From Oscillibacter sp. MSJ-31 (lineage in GTDB: Bacteria > Bacillota > Clostridia > Oscillospirales > Oscillospiraceae): a stretch of 64,000 bases of DNA. The notes beneath the pieces are model-generated. The model did no database searches. It was not told where the DNA came from and was given only the letters and a program-made list of their open reading frames with translations. The stretch is taken from positions 1 through 64,000 of the forward strand of contig NZ_JAHLPT010000003.1 of assembly GCF_018918025.1 (NCBI RefSeq), read 5' to 3'. Position 1 is the stretch's first letter. Every line of letters starts with the position of its first letter. Positions 24,281 through 31,884 of this stretch are shown in pieces. The position numbers and the translations under genes were made by a program.

Positions 24281-24529
24281 ATGCGTCTCGATAAATACCT
24301 CAAGGTCTCGCGCCTCATCAAGCGCCGCACCGTGGCGAACGAGGCCTGCGACCTCGGCCGCATCACGGTCAACGACCGCGTCGCCCGCGCGTCCTACGAC
24401 GTCAAGGTCGGCGACCGCATTGCCATCCACTTCGGCGAGCGCACCCTCGCGGTCGAGGTCCTCTCCGTGGCGGACAACGTCGGCAAGGCGGACGCCGCCG
24501 CGCTCTACCGCGAGCTGCCGAACAACTGA
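24281..24529 (+). CDS. rqcP: S4-domain RNA-binding protein RqcP
   Basis: An 82-residue single S4 domain (MRLDKYLKVSRLIKRRTVAN … GRITVNDRVARASYDVKVGD). RqcP (YabO, Hsp15-like) works with RqcH on obstructed large ribosomal subunits to add alanine tails. The position between hup and yabP is the conserved Firmicutes one. GAAAGGAGC lies 8 nt before the ATG. Confidence 0.92.
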   Translation: MRLDKYLKVSRLIKRRTVANEACDLGRITVNDRVARASYDVKVGDRIAIHFGERTLAVEVLSVADNVGKADAAALYRELPNN

Positions 24530-24556
24530 CGCAAAGCAGGCATAACCCGGACACGC

Positions 24557-24592
24557 CTCCCATACACTCTGGTGTATGGGAGATCATTTTTT
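24557..24592 (+). terminator. Terminator between rqcP and yabP
   Basis: CTCCCATACAC (24557-24567) and GTGTATGGGAG (24572-24582) form a perfect 11-bp stem, followed by ATCATTTTTT. It should separate the rqcP transcript from the sporulation genes. Confidence 0.8.
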
Positions 24593-24606
24593 CAGGAGGT
24601 TCCGCT

Positions 24607-24891
24607 ATGCCTTACGATACCCTTCCCCCCGCTGCCGCCCACCGTGTCGAGCTCGACGGGCGCGAGCGCCTGATCGTCTCCGGCGTGGACGACGTCGACC
24701 GCTTCGACGAAAACGAGATCGTCATGACCACCTCCGCCGGCACGCTCATCGTCACGGGCGAGAGCCTGCACATCGGCAAGCTCAGTCTGGACGGCGGCGA
24801 GCTCCACGTCGACGGCCGCATCGACTCGCTCCTCTACGAGGACGCCGACCGCCCCTCCGGCGGGCTGCTCAGCCGCCTGTTCGGAGGCTGA
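24607..24891 (+). CDS. yabP: Sporulation protein YabP
   Basis: A 94-residue YabP/YqfC-family protein. VELDGRERLIVSGVDDVDRFDENEIVM and the LTIVTGESLHIGKLSLDGGEL-like core (residues about 15-65) are characteristic, ending in SGGLLSRLFGG. It is needed at the forespore during cortex assembly. It overlaps or abuts yabQ and is separated from rqcP by a terminator, implying its own sporulation promoter. Confidence 0.9.
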   Translation: MPYDTLPPAAAHRVELDGRERLIVSGVDDVDRFDENEIVMTTSAGTLIVTGESLHIGKLSLDGGELHVDGRIDSLLYEDADRPSGGLLSRLFGG

Positions 24892-24894
24892 GCC

Positions 24895-25512
24895 ATGGGC
24901 ATCGAGATCGGCGCACAGCTCGACGCCCTCTGGCGCGCCCTTTTCCTCGGCGCGGCGTTCGCCCTGCTCTATGACGGCCTGCGCGCGCTCCGCCTGCGCC
25001 GCCGCACCCGCCGCGCCCTGACGGACCTGCTCGACGCGCTCTACTGTCTCTTCCTCGCCGCCGCCCTTCTCGCCTTTACGCTGCGCATCGGCCAGGGCGA
25101 GCTGCGGCTCTATATGCTCGCCTTCATCGCCCTTGGCGCATACCTGAGCTTCGCGCTCCTCTCGCCGCTCCTCCGCCCGCTTTGGGACTTCTGGGCCGAC
25201 TGTCTCTTTGCCTTCGCCCGTCTTCTGCGCGCGCCGCTTCTGCTGGTAAAAAAATATTATGGTAAACTGCACAAATTTGCCAAAAAGCTCTTTCTTTTTT
25301 CGCGCCGCACCCTTATAATAGAAAATTACAAACGGTCGGCGCGGCGTTCCCGCCGCGCCGCGGAACGAAGGGGAGGTGTGCAGTATGGCAGAGGAAAAGA
25401 CCGCGCGCAAAAAGCAGGGCGGCGGGACGCTCCCGAAGCTGCTGCTTCTCGCTCTGCTGCTTCTCATCGGCGCGCACCTTCTGAACCTCCGGCAGGAGAT
25501 CAGCCGCGCTGA
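24895..25512 (+). CDS. yabQ: Spore cortex biosynthesis protein YabQ
   Basis: A 205-residue membrane protein with four or five hydrophobic helices in the first 120 residues (WRALFLGAAFALLYDGLRAL, ALYCLFLAAALLAF, LYMLAFIALGAYLSF), followed by a basic cytoplasmic stretch. YabQ is required for cortex formation. The reading frame does not stop before divIC: it runs 128 bp into it as an Arg/Ala-rich tail. The natural C-terminus has therefore probably been lost or is unusually long. Confidence 0.85.
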   Translation: MGIEIGAQLDALWRALFLGAAFALLYDGLRALRLRRRTRRALTDLLDALYCLFLAAALLAFTLRIGQGELRLYMLAFIALGAYLSFALLSPLLRPLWDFWADCLFAFARLLRAPLLLVKKYYGKLHKFAKKLFLFSRRTLIIENYKRSARRSRRAAERRGGVQYGRGKDRAQKAGRRDAPEAAASRSAASHRRAPSEPPAGDQPR

Positions 25513-25684
25513 GGCCGAAAAGCAGACCCTTTCCGCGCAGCTCGAGCAGCAGCAGCGCGAGAACGATTCCCTCTCCTCCGCGCTCGAAAAGGCCGACAAT
25601 CCCGAGTACCTGCAGGAGCTTGCCCGCGAGCAGCTCGACATGGTCTCCCCCGGTGAAAAGGTCTTTTACGACGTCAGCAACTAA
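25385..25684 (+). CDS. divIC: Cell division protein DivIC/FtsB family
   Basis: A 99-residue bitopic protein: basic N-terminus, one membrane segment (LLLLALLLLIGAHLL, residues about 17-32), a coiled coil (LRQEISRAEAEKQTL … QQQRENDSL) and the family's C-terminal ADNPEYLQELAREQLDMVSPGEKVF. It joins FtsL and DivIB in the divisome. ATG 25385 follows GGGGAGGTG; a GC-rich perfect hairpin (about 25338-25362) lies upstream inside yabQ. Confidence 0.92.
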   Translation: MAEEKTARKKQGGGTLPKLLLLALLLLIGAHLLNLRQEISRAEAEKQTLSAQLEQQQRENDSLSSALEKADNPEYLQELAREQLDMVSPGEKVFYDVSN

Positions 25685-25691
25685 AGCTCCC

Positions 25692-25729
25692 GAAGGGGCG
25701 GCGCGAGTGCGCCACCCCTTCTTCTTTTT
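25692..25729 (+). terminator. Terminator after divIC
   Basis: GAAGGGGCGGCGC (25692-25704) pairs with GCGCCACCCCTTC (25709-25721), followed by TTCTTTTT. It ends the sporulation and division gene run. Confidence 0.85.
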
Positions 25730-25747
25730 CCCGTATCCGGTTGCACA

Positions 25748-25785
25748 GAAAACGACGGCGCATTGCCGCCGTTTTCGTTTTTTTA
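25748..25785 (+). terminator. Second terminator hairpin before the SulP gene
   Basis: GAAAACGACGGCG and CGCCGTTTTC pair around a short loop and are followed by GTTTTTTT. A tandem copy of TTTTTTTAACG follows directly. Confidence 0.7.
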
Positions 25786-25837
25786 ACGTTTTTTTAACGT
25801 CGCCCTCTTCCCTTCTTGCCCCTCCCTTTTCCGCGTG

Positions 25838-25936
25838 TTATAGTGGGTGCAGAATTTTAGGGCAGCACCGCACAATGAAAGCCGCGGCGCTTTGCGCAAA
25901 CCGCTTTTGCTCCATGCTGCGGTATTGCCCGGGGGG
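25838..25936 (+). promoter_or_regulatory. Structured leader of the SulP gene
   Basis: A TATAGT -10-like box lies near 25840. About 20 bp later GGGCAGCACCGCA pairs with TGCGGTATTGCCC (two mismatches), enclosing about 45 nt, and the ribosome site GGGGGG follows at once. The arrangement could expose or hide the ribosome site. I cannot match it to a known riboswitch class. Confidence 0.4.
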
Positions 25937-25943
25937 AATGTGT

Positions 25944-27590
25944 ATGTTTTCTGCCTTTTTCCGCGATCTTCGCACCGAATTTGCCGGCTATAACGCCGAC
26001 AAGCTCCTCAAGGACGTCATGGCGGGCCTGACCGTCTGCGCCGTGGCGCTGCCGCTCGCGCTGGCGTTCGGCGTCAGCTCCGGCGCGTCCGCCGCCGCGG
26101 GCCTCGTCACCGCCATCCTCGCGGGCGTCGTCATCGCCATTCTCGGCGGTGCGTCCTATCAGGTCTCCGGTCCCACCGGCGCGATGAGCGCCGTGCTCAT
26201 CGGCATCGTCGCGCAGTACGGGCTGCAGGGCGTCTTCTTCGCCTGCTTTGCCGCCGGCGTACTGCTGCTCGCCGCAGGACTTTTGAAGCTCGGCCGCCTC
26301 ATCGGCTTCATTCCGATGCCCGTCATCATGGGCTTCACCTCCGGCATCGCCATCATCATCGCGCTCGGGCAGGTCGATAACTTCTTCGGCACCGTCTCAG
26401 AGGGCAGCTCCAACCTCGAAAAGCTCGCCTCCTACGCCCGCCTCGGCTTCCACCCGAACCTCCAGGCCGTCCTCATCGGCGCGCTGGTCGTCGCCGTCAT
26501 GCTCGTCTGGCCGAAGAAATGGGGCGCGAAGGTCCCCGGCTCGCTCATCGGCATCATTGCCGCCACCGCCCTCGCCGCCGCGCTCGGGCTGGACGAGCTT
26601 GCCGTCGTCGGCGACATTCCCCGCACGCTTCTCCTCTCCGACCGCCTGCGCCTCGGCAGTCTGAGCCTCGATATGCTCTCGGACCTCATCTCCCCCATCG
26701 TCACCATCGCCGCCCTCGGCATGATCGAGAGCCTGCTGTGCGGCGCGTCCGCCGCCCGCATGAAAAGCGAGTCCTTCCACGCCGATCAGGAGCTCATCGC
26801 GCAGGGCGTCGGCAACATCCTTCTGCCCTTCTTCGGCGGCGTGCCCGCCACCGCAGCCATCGCCCGCACCAGCGTCGCCATCAAATCCGGTCAGCAGACG
26901 CGCCTGACGAGCGTGTTCCACTCCGTCTTTCTGCTCGCCTCCATGTTCCTGCTCGGCGGCGTCATGGCGCGCCTGCCGCTCTCCGCGCTCGCGGGCGTCC
27001 TGATGGTCACCGCCTGGCGCATGAACGACTGGGCAGGCATCCGCTACATCTTCGCCCACCGCTTCAAGTCCGCCATCAGCCAGTTCCTCGTCACGATGCT
27101 CGCGACCGTCGTTTTCGATCTCACCGTCGCCATCATCCTCGGCGTCATCTACTCCGCCATTCTCTACGTCGCCCGGAGCAGCCGCATCCACGTCGCCTTC
27201 TCCACCATCGACGGCAACCGCCTGCGCTATGACGTCGGCAAATCTCCCATTCTCGACTCCGCCGGCGTGGTCTACGTCACCGGCTCCCTCTTCTTTGGCG
27301 CGGTGGACGAATTCAACCACCGTCTGCAGGACATTCCCGAGGAGGACCATCTGATCCTCTCCCTGCGCGGGATGCCGAGCGTGGACGTCTCCGGCGCGCA
27401 GGCCGTGCTCGAGCTCTGCCAGCGCCTGCTCGCCAAGGGCCACACCATCGCCTTCTGCGGCGTGGCCGAGGACGTCCGCTCCTACTTCGACCGCGCGGGC
27501 GTCACCGTCCTCGTCGGCGAGAACGCCTACTACCACAGCGCCGACCGCGCCATCCTCGCCCTGCTCGACGAGGAGCTGCTCGAGGCATAA
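25944..27590 (+). CDS. SulP-family anion transporter with STAS domain
   Basis: A 548-residue SLC26/SulP transporter. The membrane domain (residues about 20-400) begins VMAGLTVCAVALPLALAFG and includes the conserved SGPTGAMSAVLIGI and GFTSGIAIIIALGQ segments. A cytoplasmic STAS domain (residues about 430-545, with RGMPSVDVSGAQAVLELC) ends the protein. Substrates in this family are sulfate, bicarbonate or dicarboxylates; the sequence does not decide. The start at ATG 25944 has GGGGGG 7 nt upstream. Confidence 0.9.
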   Translation: MFSAFFRDLRTEFAGYNADKLLKDVMAGLTVCAVALPLALAFGVSSGASAAAGLVTAILAGVVIAILGGASYQVSGPTGAMSAVLIGIVAQYGLQGVFFACFAAGVLLLAAGLLKLGRLIGFIPMPVIMGFTSGIAIIIALGQVDNFFGTVSEGSSNLEKLASYARLGFHPNLQAVLIGALVVAVMLVWPKKWGAKVPGSLIGIIAATALAAALGLDELAVVGDIPRTLLLSDRLRLGSLSLDMLSDLISPIVTIAALGMIESLLCGASAARMKSESFHADQELIAQGVGNILLPFFGGVPATAAIARTSVAIKSGQQTRLTSVFHSVFLLASMFLLGGVMARLPLSALAGVLMVTAWRMNDWAGIRYIFAHRFKSAISQFLVTMLATVVFDLTVAIILGVIYSAILYVARSSRIHVAFSTIDGNRLRYDVGKSPILDSAGVVYVTGSLFFGAVDEFNHRLQDIPEEDHLILSLRGMPSVDVSGAQAVLELCQRLLAKGHTIAFCGVAEDVRSYFDRAGVTVLVGENAYYHSADRAILALLDEELLEA

Positions 27591-27594
27591 AAAG

Positions 27595-27745
27595 GAGCCG
27601 CCGTCTCTCGACAGCGGCCCAAGCGGGTGGGATATTGGAAAGCTTCCATGGACTATACTACCACCCTTGTCCACCTTTCGCAACAGGAGCTTTTGTCGAA
27701 CGCCGCCGCACGCGGTCGAAGCGTGTCGCGGCGTTCATTTTCGTC
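27595..27745. other. Structured intergenic segment, possible small RNA or double terminator
   Basis: Three stems fill the 300-bp gap before hpf. GCCGCCGTC with GACAGCGGC (27597-27620) is followed on the minus strand by TTTTT. GGGTGG with CCACCC (27625-27666) encloses a smaller GGAA/TTCC hairpin. GAACGCCGC with GCGGCGTTC (27707-27736) is followed on the plus strand by ATTTTC. The outer two are good terminators pointing in opposite directions. The central conserved-looking stem is unexplained. Confidence 0.45.
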
Positions 27746-27781
27746 AAAATAGACAAAACGGAAAATTTACAAATTGACCTA

Positions 27782-27850
27782 TTGGCTATTTTCCCTTTTC
27801 ATGCTATAATCAGTAAAAGTGAAGAGGGAGTCGGCTGAGACTTCCTTTTT
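27782..27850 (+). promoter_or_regulatory. hpf promoter and attenuator-like leader hairpin
   Basis: TTGGCT (27782-27787) and extended TGCTATAAT (TATAAT 27805-27810) are 17 bp apart. Shortly downstream AGGGAGTC and GACTTCCT pair across a six-base loop and are followed by TTTTTGC, an intrinsic terminator placed inside the 5' leader about 40 bp before the hpf start. Premature termination control is plausible. Confidence 0.55.
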
Positions 27851-27889
27851 GCTTTCCCTACTCGCAGAAATTGAAAGGAGCGAACCGTT

Positions 27890-28438
27890 ATGAAGTTCAC
27901 ATTTACCTGCAAGAAGATCTCCCTGAACGACTCCGTCAAGGCCTATGCCGAGAAGAAGATCGGCAAGCTGGAGAAGTATTTTAAGGAGGAACCCGAAGCA
28001 ACTGTGACCTTCGCCGTGGAGAAGAAGAATCGCTGCATTGTCGAGGTGATGCTCCGCGGTGCCAACGGCACACTGTTCCGTGCGGTCTGTGAGGACGCCG
28101 ACGGCGATATGCGCGGCGCGATCGACGAGGCGGTGAGCCAGATCGACCGCAAGATCCGCAAGAACAAGACCCGCCTTGCCAAGAACCTGCGCAGCGATGC
28201 CATCGTGCCCGAGGTCCCCGAGGAGTTCGACATCCACGAGGAGCGCGAGTTCGACATCGTGCGCACCAAGCGCTTTGCCGTCAAGCCCATGAGCCCTGAG
28301 GAGGCCATTTTGCAGATGAACCTTCTGGGCCACAGCTTCTTCGTCTTCCGCAACACGGACGATGACAACGCCATCTGCGTCGTCTACACGCGCAACAGCG
28401 GCGGCTACGGCATCATCGAGACCAGCGAACAGGCTTAA
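27890..28438 (+). CDS. hpf: Long-form ribosome hibernation promoting factor
   Basis: A 182-residue protein. The N-terminal HPF/RaiA domain (FTCKKISLNDSVKAYAEKKIGKLEKYF … AEKKIGKLE) binds the 30S subunit. The C-terminal dimerisation domain (VRTKRFAVKPMSPEEAILQMNLLGHSFFVF, residues about 124-153) drives 100S ribosome formation. Length is typical of Firmicutes long HPF. GAAAGGAGC precedes the ATG and a terminator follows. Confidence 0.95.
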   Translation: MKFTFTCKKISLNDSVKAYAEKKIGKLEKYFKEEPEATVTFAVEKKNRCIVEVMLRGANGTLFRAVCEDADGDMRGAIDEAVSQIDRKIRKNKTRLAKNLRSDAIVPEVPEEFDIHEEREFDIVRTKRFAVKPMSPEEAILQMNLLGHSFFVFRNTDDDNAICVVYTRNSGGYGIIETSEQA

Positions 28439-28455
28439 TACAAACTTAAACCGCA

Positions 28456-28486
28456 GGGGGTTGACCATTCGGTCAGCCCCCTTTAT
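28456..28486 (+). terminator. Terminator after hpf
   Basis: GGGGGTTGACC and GGTCAGCCCCC form a perfect 11-bp stem with loop ATTC, followed by TTTAT. Confidence 0.85.
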
Positions 28487-28521
28487 GATAGATCCATCTC
28501 CTACGAAAGTGAGGTCGGCCC

Positions 28522-29718
28522 ATGCCGCTCCAGACTCTCCCCTGCCGCGCCTTCCAGCGCGGCTTCGCCCTCGGCGCGCGGCTCCTGCCGTGGCGCACGC
28601 CCACCGTCCTTAGCGGCGCGGGCAGCCTGTTGAAGCTCCCCGACGTCTTTTCGCGCGAGGGCGCCTCGCGCCCCCTCGTCGTCGCCAGCCGCCGCCAATG
28701 CGCGGACGAGCGCTTCCTCGCCCTGTGCGCCGCGCTCGAGGGGCGCGGTGTCCGCCCATCCGTCTTTTCCGGCGTTGAGCCCGACCCGAGCGTCGCCGCC
28801 GTTGAGAAGCTCGCCGCGCAGTACCGCGCCGACGGCTGCGACAGCTTCCTCGTCCTCGGCGGCGGCTCGCCCATCGACGCGGCAAAGGTCGCCGCGGCCC
28901 GCATCGTCCGCCCCGATAAGACCGTCGCCCAGCTCGGCGGACTCTTGAAGGTTCGCCGCCCGCTCCCGCTCTTTATCGCCGTTCCCACCACCGCCGGAAC
29001 CGGCTCAGAGGCCACCATCGCCGCCGTCGTCACCGGAGAGGAGCACCGTAAATACGCCGTCAGCGACCTCTGCCTGATCCCCCGCTATGCCGTCCTCGAC
29101 CCCACGCTCACGCTCTCGCTCCCGCCCGCCGTCACCGCGCAGACAGGCATGGACGCCCTCACCCACGCGGTCGAGGCCTACCTGAGCCTTTACTACAACA
29201 CGCGCGAGACCCGTGCGCTCGCGGAGTCCGCCGTGCGCGACATTTTCCGTTATCTCCCCGTCGCCTGCCGCGACGGACAGTCCCTCACCGCGCGCGAGCG
29301 GATGCTCCGTGCCTCCTTCGACGCCGGCTGCGCCTTCACACGCGCAAGCGTCGGCAACGTCCACGCCATCGCCCACACCCTCGGCGGGCTTTACGGCATT
29401 CCCCACGGCCTTGCCTGCGCCGTGACGCTTCCGGTCGTGCTCGAGGACTACGGCGCAGCCGTCCATCCCCGCCTTGCCCGCCTCGGCTCCCTCATCGGCC
29501 TCACCGGTACGGAGCGGGAGCGCGCCGTCGGCCTCCTCGCCGCGATCCGCGCGCTCAACGCCTCCCTCGGCATCCCCGACCGCTTCGACGGCATCCGCGG
29601 TGAGGACCTCCCCCGCATGGCGGCCTGGGCCGCCGCCGAGGCCAACCCCATCTACCCTGTCCCCGTCGTGTACGATCAGGCGCGCTTCCGCCGCGTGCTC
29701 GAGCGGCTGCGCGCCTGA
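28522..29718 (+). CDS. Iron-containing alcohol dehydrogenase
   Basis: A 398-residue group III alcohol dehydrogenase. The NAD-binding GGGSPIDAAKVAAA (residues about 113-126), PTTAGTGSEATIAAV, the metal-ligand stretch MDALTHAVEAYLS and NVHAIAHTLGGLYGIPHGL (His ligands) are all present. It reduces or oxidises small alcohols or aldehydes; the specific substrate is unknown. It appears monocistronic, between two terminator-bounded genes. Confidence 0.88.
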   Translation: MPLQTLPCRAFQRGFALGARLLPWRTPTVLSGAGSLLKLPDVFSREGASRPLVVASRRQCADERFLALCAALEGRGVRPSVFSGVEPDPSVAAVEKLAAQYRADGCDSFLVLGGGSPIDAAKVAAARIVRPDKTVAQLGGLLKVRRPLPLFIAVPTTAGTGSEATIAAVVTGEEHRKYAVSDLCLIPRYAVLDPTLTLSLPPAVTAQTGMDALTHAVEAYLSLYYNTRETRALAESAVRDIFRYLPVACRDGQSLTARERMLRASFDAGCAFTRASVGNVHAIAHTLGGLYGIPHGLACAVTLPVVLEDYGAAVHPRLARLGSLIGLTGTERERAVGLLAAIRALNASLGIPDRFDGIRGEDLPRMAAWAAAEANPIYPVPVVYDQARFRRVLERLRA

Positions 29719-29774
29719 GCCGCCCCATGCGTCACATCTTTGCAGATGCTTAACAAAGCCCCCTCTAACTTTTC

Positions 29775-29803
29775 TTGCAAAGCCCCCGTTCCTTTGCTAT
29801 AAT
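29775..29803 (+). promoter_or_regulatory. Promoter of pssA
   Basis: TTGCAA (29775-29780) and TATAAT (29798-29803) with extended TGC are separated by 17 bp and lie 36 bp before the pssA start. Confidence 0.7.
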
Positions 29804-29839
29804 GATTCCATCAATTTTTTCAGAAATGAAGGAACGCCC

Positions 29840-30466
29840 ATGATCGGAGTTTACGACTATACCGTTCTTGCGACCTACCTCTCGCTGGCCTTCGGCGTCA
29901 GCGGCATTCTCGCGGCCATGAACGGCAGCCCCTATTCCGCCCTGCTGTGCCTGATGGTCTCGGGCCTGCTGGACGCCTTCGACGGCCGCATCGCCCGCAC
30001 GAAGAAAAACCGCACCGAGCAGGAAAAGCGCTTCGGCATCCAGATCGACTCGCTCAACGACGTGGTCTGCTTCGGCGTGCTCCCCGGCGTCATCGGCGCC
30101 TCCCTCGGCGGCGGCGAGTGGTGGCTGCGCGCGAGCGTCCTTTTCTATATTCTCGCCGCGCTCATCCGCCTTGCCTACTTCAACGTCACGGAGGAGGAGC
30201 GCCAGAGCGCCACGAATGAGCACCGGCATTACTACCTTGGCGTCCCCGTCACCGCCGCCTCCTTTGTCATGCCGTTTTTCTGGGCGCTGCCGCTGCGCCT
30301 CGGCTCTGCGTCGACCGTGATCTATGCCGTCGGCCTCACCCTCCTCGCCTTCCTTTTCATCACGCCGCTGCGCGTCCCCAAGCCGGGCCTCAAGGGCATC
30401 CTCTGCATGATCCTTCTCGGCGCCGCCGAGCTGTACCTGATGTTTTACGGCGTCATGCCCCTTTGA
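29840..30466 (+). CDS. pssA: CDP-alcohol phosphatidyltransferase (phosphatidylserine synthase)
   Basis: A 208-residue membrane enzyme of phospholipid synthesis. The CDP-alcohol phosphotransferase motif is seen as SGLLDAFDGRIAR … FGIQIDSLNDVVCFGVLP (D-x2-DG-x2-AR-x~8-G-x3-D-x3-D), residues about 44-82, with six or so hydrophobic helices. The sequence following (P at GVLPGVIG) fits the PssA subgroup. No decarboxylase gene (psd) is adjacent. Confidence 0.85.
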   Translation: MIGVYDYTVLATYLSLAFGVSGILAAMNGSPYSALLCLMVSGLLDAFDGRIARTKKNRTEQEKRFGIQIDSLNDVVCFGVLPGVIGASLGGGEWWLRASVLFYILAALIRLAYFNVTEEERQSATNEHRHYYLGVPVTAASFVMPFFWALPLRLGSASTVIYAVGLTLLAFLFITPLRVPKPGLKGILCMILLGAAELYLMFYGVMPL

Positions 30467-30490
30467 CCCGCGCACGACCGCTCTTACGCA

Positions 30491-30526
30491 AAAGCTCCGT
30501 ATGGCGAAAGCCATACGGAGCTTTTT
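30491..30526. terminator. Bidirectional terminator between pssA and gapA
   Basis: A perfect stem GCTCCGTATGGC-GAAA-GCCATACGGAGC is flanked by AAAA on the left and TTTTT on the right, serving both converging genes. Confidence 0.85.
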
Positions 30527-30549
30527 CTATTCCTTTATCGGAGCGCCGC

Positions 30550-31620
30550 TTACTTGCCGCTCGGCGCGTCCTGCGGCACCTCGCGCTTTTCGGGCACGAT
30601 CAGACCGCTGTCCACGGCGACCATGTGCTCAAGCAGACGCACGACCATGTTGGAGTAGCCGTACTCGTTGTCGTACCACGCGATGAGCTTGACGAAGTCG
30701 TCGTCGAGCATGATGCCCGCGGTCTCGTCGAAGATGCAGGGGCAGGGATTGGCGATCAGGTCGGCGGAGACCACCTGATCGGCGGTGTAGCCGATGATGC
30801 CCTTCATGTAGGTCTCGCTCGCGTGACGGATGGCGTAGCAGATATCGGCATAGGTCGTGCTGGTCTTGAGGTGCGCGGTCAGGTCGACCACGGACACGTC
30901 GGAGGTCGGCACGCGGAAGCTCATGCCGGTCATCTTGCCCTTGAGCGCAGGGATCACGCGGCCGACGGCCTTCGCCGCGCCGGTGGAAGAGGGAATGATG
31001 TTGTTGAACACGCTGCGGCCCGTGCGCCAGTCGCTGCCGCCGCGGGAATCGACGGGCTTCTGCTTGCTCGTCGCAGCATGGATGGTGGACATCAGGCTCT
31101 GCTCTATGCCGAACTCCTCATGCACGACCTTGGCGAGCGGCGCGAGGCAGTTGGTGGTGCAGCTCGCGTTGGACACCACGCGCATATCGCTGCGGTAGAG
31201 CATGTTGTTCACGCCCATGACGAAGGTCGGGGTCGCCTCGTCCTTGGCGGGCGCGGTGATGATGACCTTCTTCGCGCCGCCCTTGAAGTGGCGGGACGCC
31301 TTCTCGGTGTTGTTGTACGCGCCGGTGGATTCGATGACGTATTCCGCGCCGCAGCTCTCCCAGGGGATCATGGCGGCGTCCGCCTCGCTGAACACGCGGA
31401 TCCTGTGGCCGTTAACGATGAGGTTCTGATCCTCACGCTCCACCGTGCCGGTGAACTGACGGAACACGGAATCGTACTTGATCATATAGACCATGTAATC
31501 CACATCCGCCTTGCGGAGATTGATGCCGCAGATGTCAAACGTCTCCGGACGCTCCATCATGATGCGCAGGACGACACGTCCGATTCGGCCGAAGCCGTTG
31601 ATGCCGACTTTGATCGCCAT
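30550..31620 (-). CDS. gap: Glyceraldehyde-3-phosphate dehydrogenase
   Basis: A 356-residue glycolytic enzyme. NAD site MAIKVGINGFGRIGRVVLR starts the protein, the catalytic Cys is in SNASCTTNCLAP and the phosphate-binding region follows. ATG 31620 is chosen because AGGAGG lies upstream and the N-terminal Rossmann motif starts there; the open frame continues to 31755. It ends with a C-terminal extension of about 20 residues (GLIVPEKREVPQDAPSGK) longer than in the 335-residue family norm. Confidence 0.95.
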   Translation of the reverse strand: MAIKVGINGFGRIGRVVLRIMMERPETFDICGINLRKADVDYMVYMIKYDSVFRQFTGTVEREDQNLIVNGHRIRVFSEADAAMIPWESCGAEYVIESTGAYNNTEKASRHFKGGAKKVIITAPAKDEATPTFVMGVNNMLYRSDMRVVSNASCTTNCLAPLAKVVHEEFGIEQSLMSTIHAATSKQKPVDSRGGSDWRTGRSVFNNIIPSSTGAAKAVGRVIPALKGKMTGMSFRVPTSDVSVVDLTAHLKTSTTYADICYAIRHASETYMKGIIGYTADQVVSADLIANPCPCIFDETAGIMLDDDFVKLIAWYDNEYGYSNMVVRLLEHMVAVDSGLIVPEKREVPQDAPSGK

Positions 31621-31842
31621 AGCTGAGTTTCCTCCTAATATCCCCGTTCGGGTATTCCGGCGGCGCGCCGCCCCGCTCGTAAGCCTATCGTAACACAGGC
31701 CGGAAGCTTTGTGTACCCCCTTTTGCACAAAACGCATGACGAAAAAAAGTTGCATTTTTTCCGCTTTTCACAGCCTTTTCACGAATGGATAGTACAAGGA
31801 ATTTGAAATATTCCATACGTTTGCTACCGCCCGACCGGCAGA

Positions 31843-31878
31843 AAAGAAAGCGGCAGTCCCCCGCCGCTTTCTTTTTTT
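31843..31878. terminator. Terminator after the GntR gene
   Basis: AAAGAAAGCGGC and GCCGCTTTCTTT pair around a short loop, with TTTTTT on the plus side and TTTTC on the minus side. It sits 8 bp beyond the stop of the leftward regulator. Confidence 0.75.
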
Positions 31879-31884
31879 CACTTC

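Noticed and set aside
27830-27850. CTGAGA-like TPP riboswitch motif before hpf
   Set aside because: The matching bases are just the loop of a short terminator hairpin; the second TPP helix elements are absent and the gene is unrelated to thiamine.
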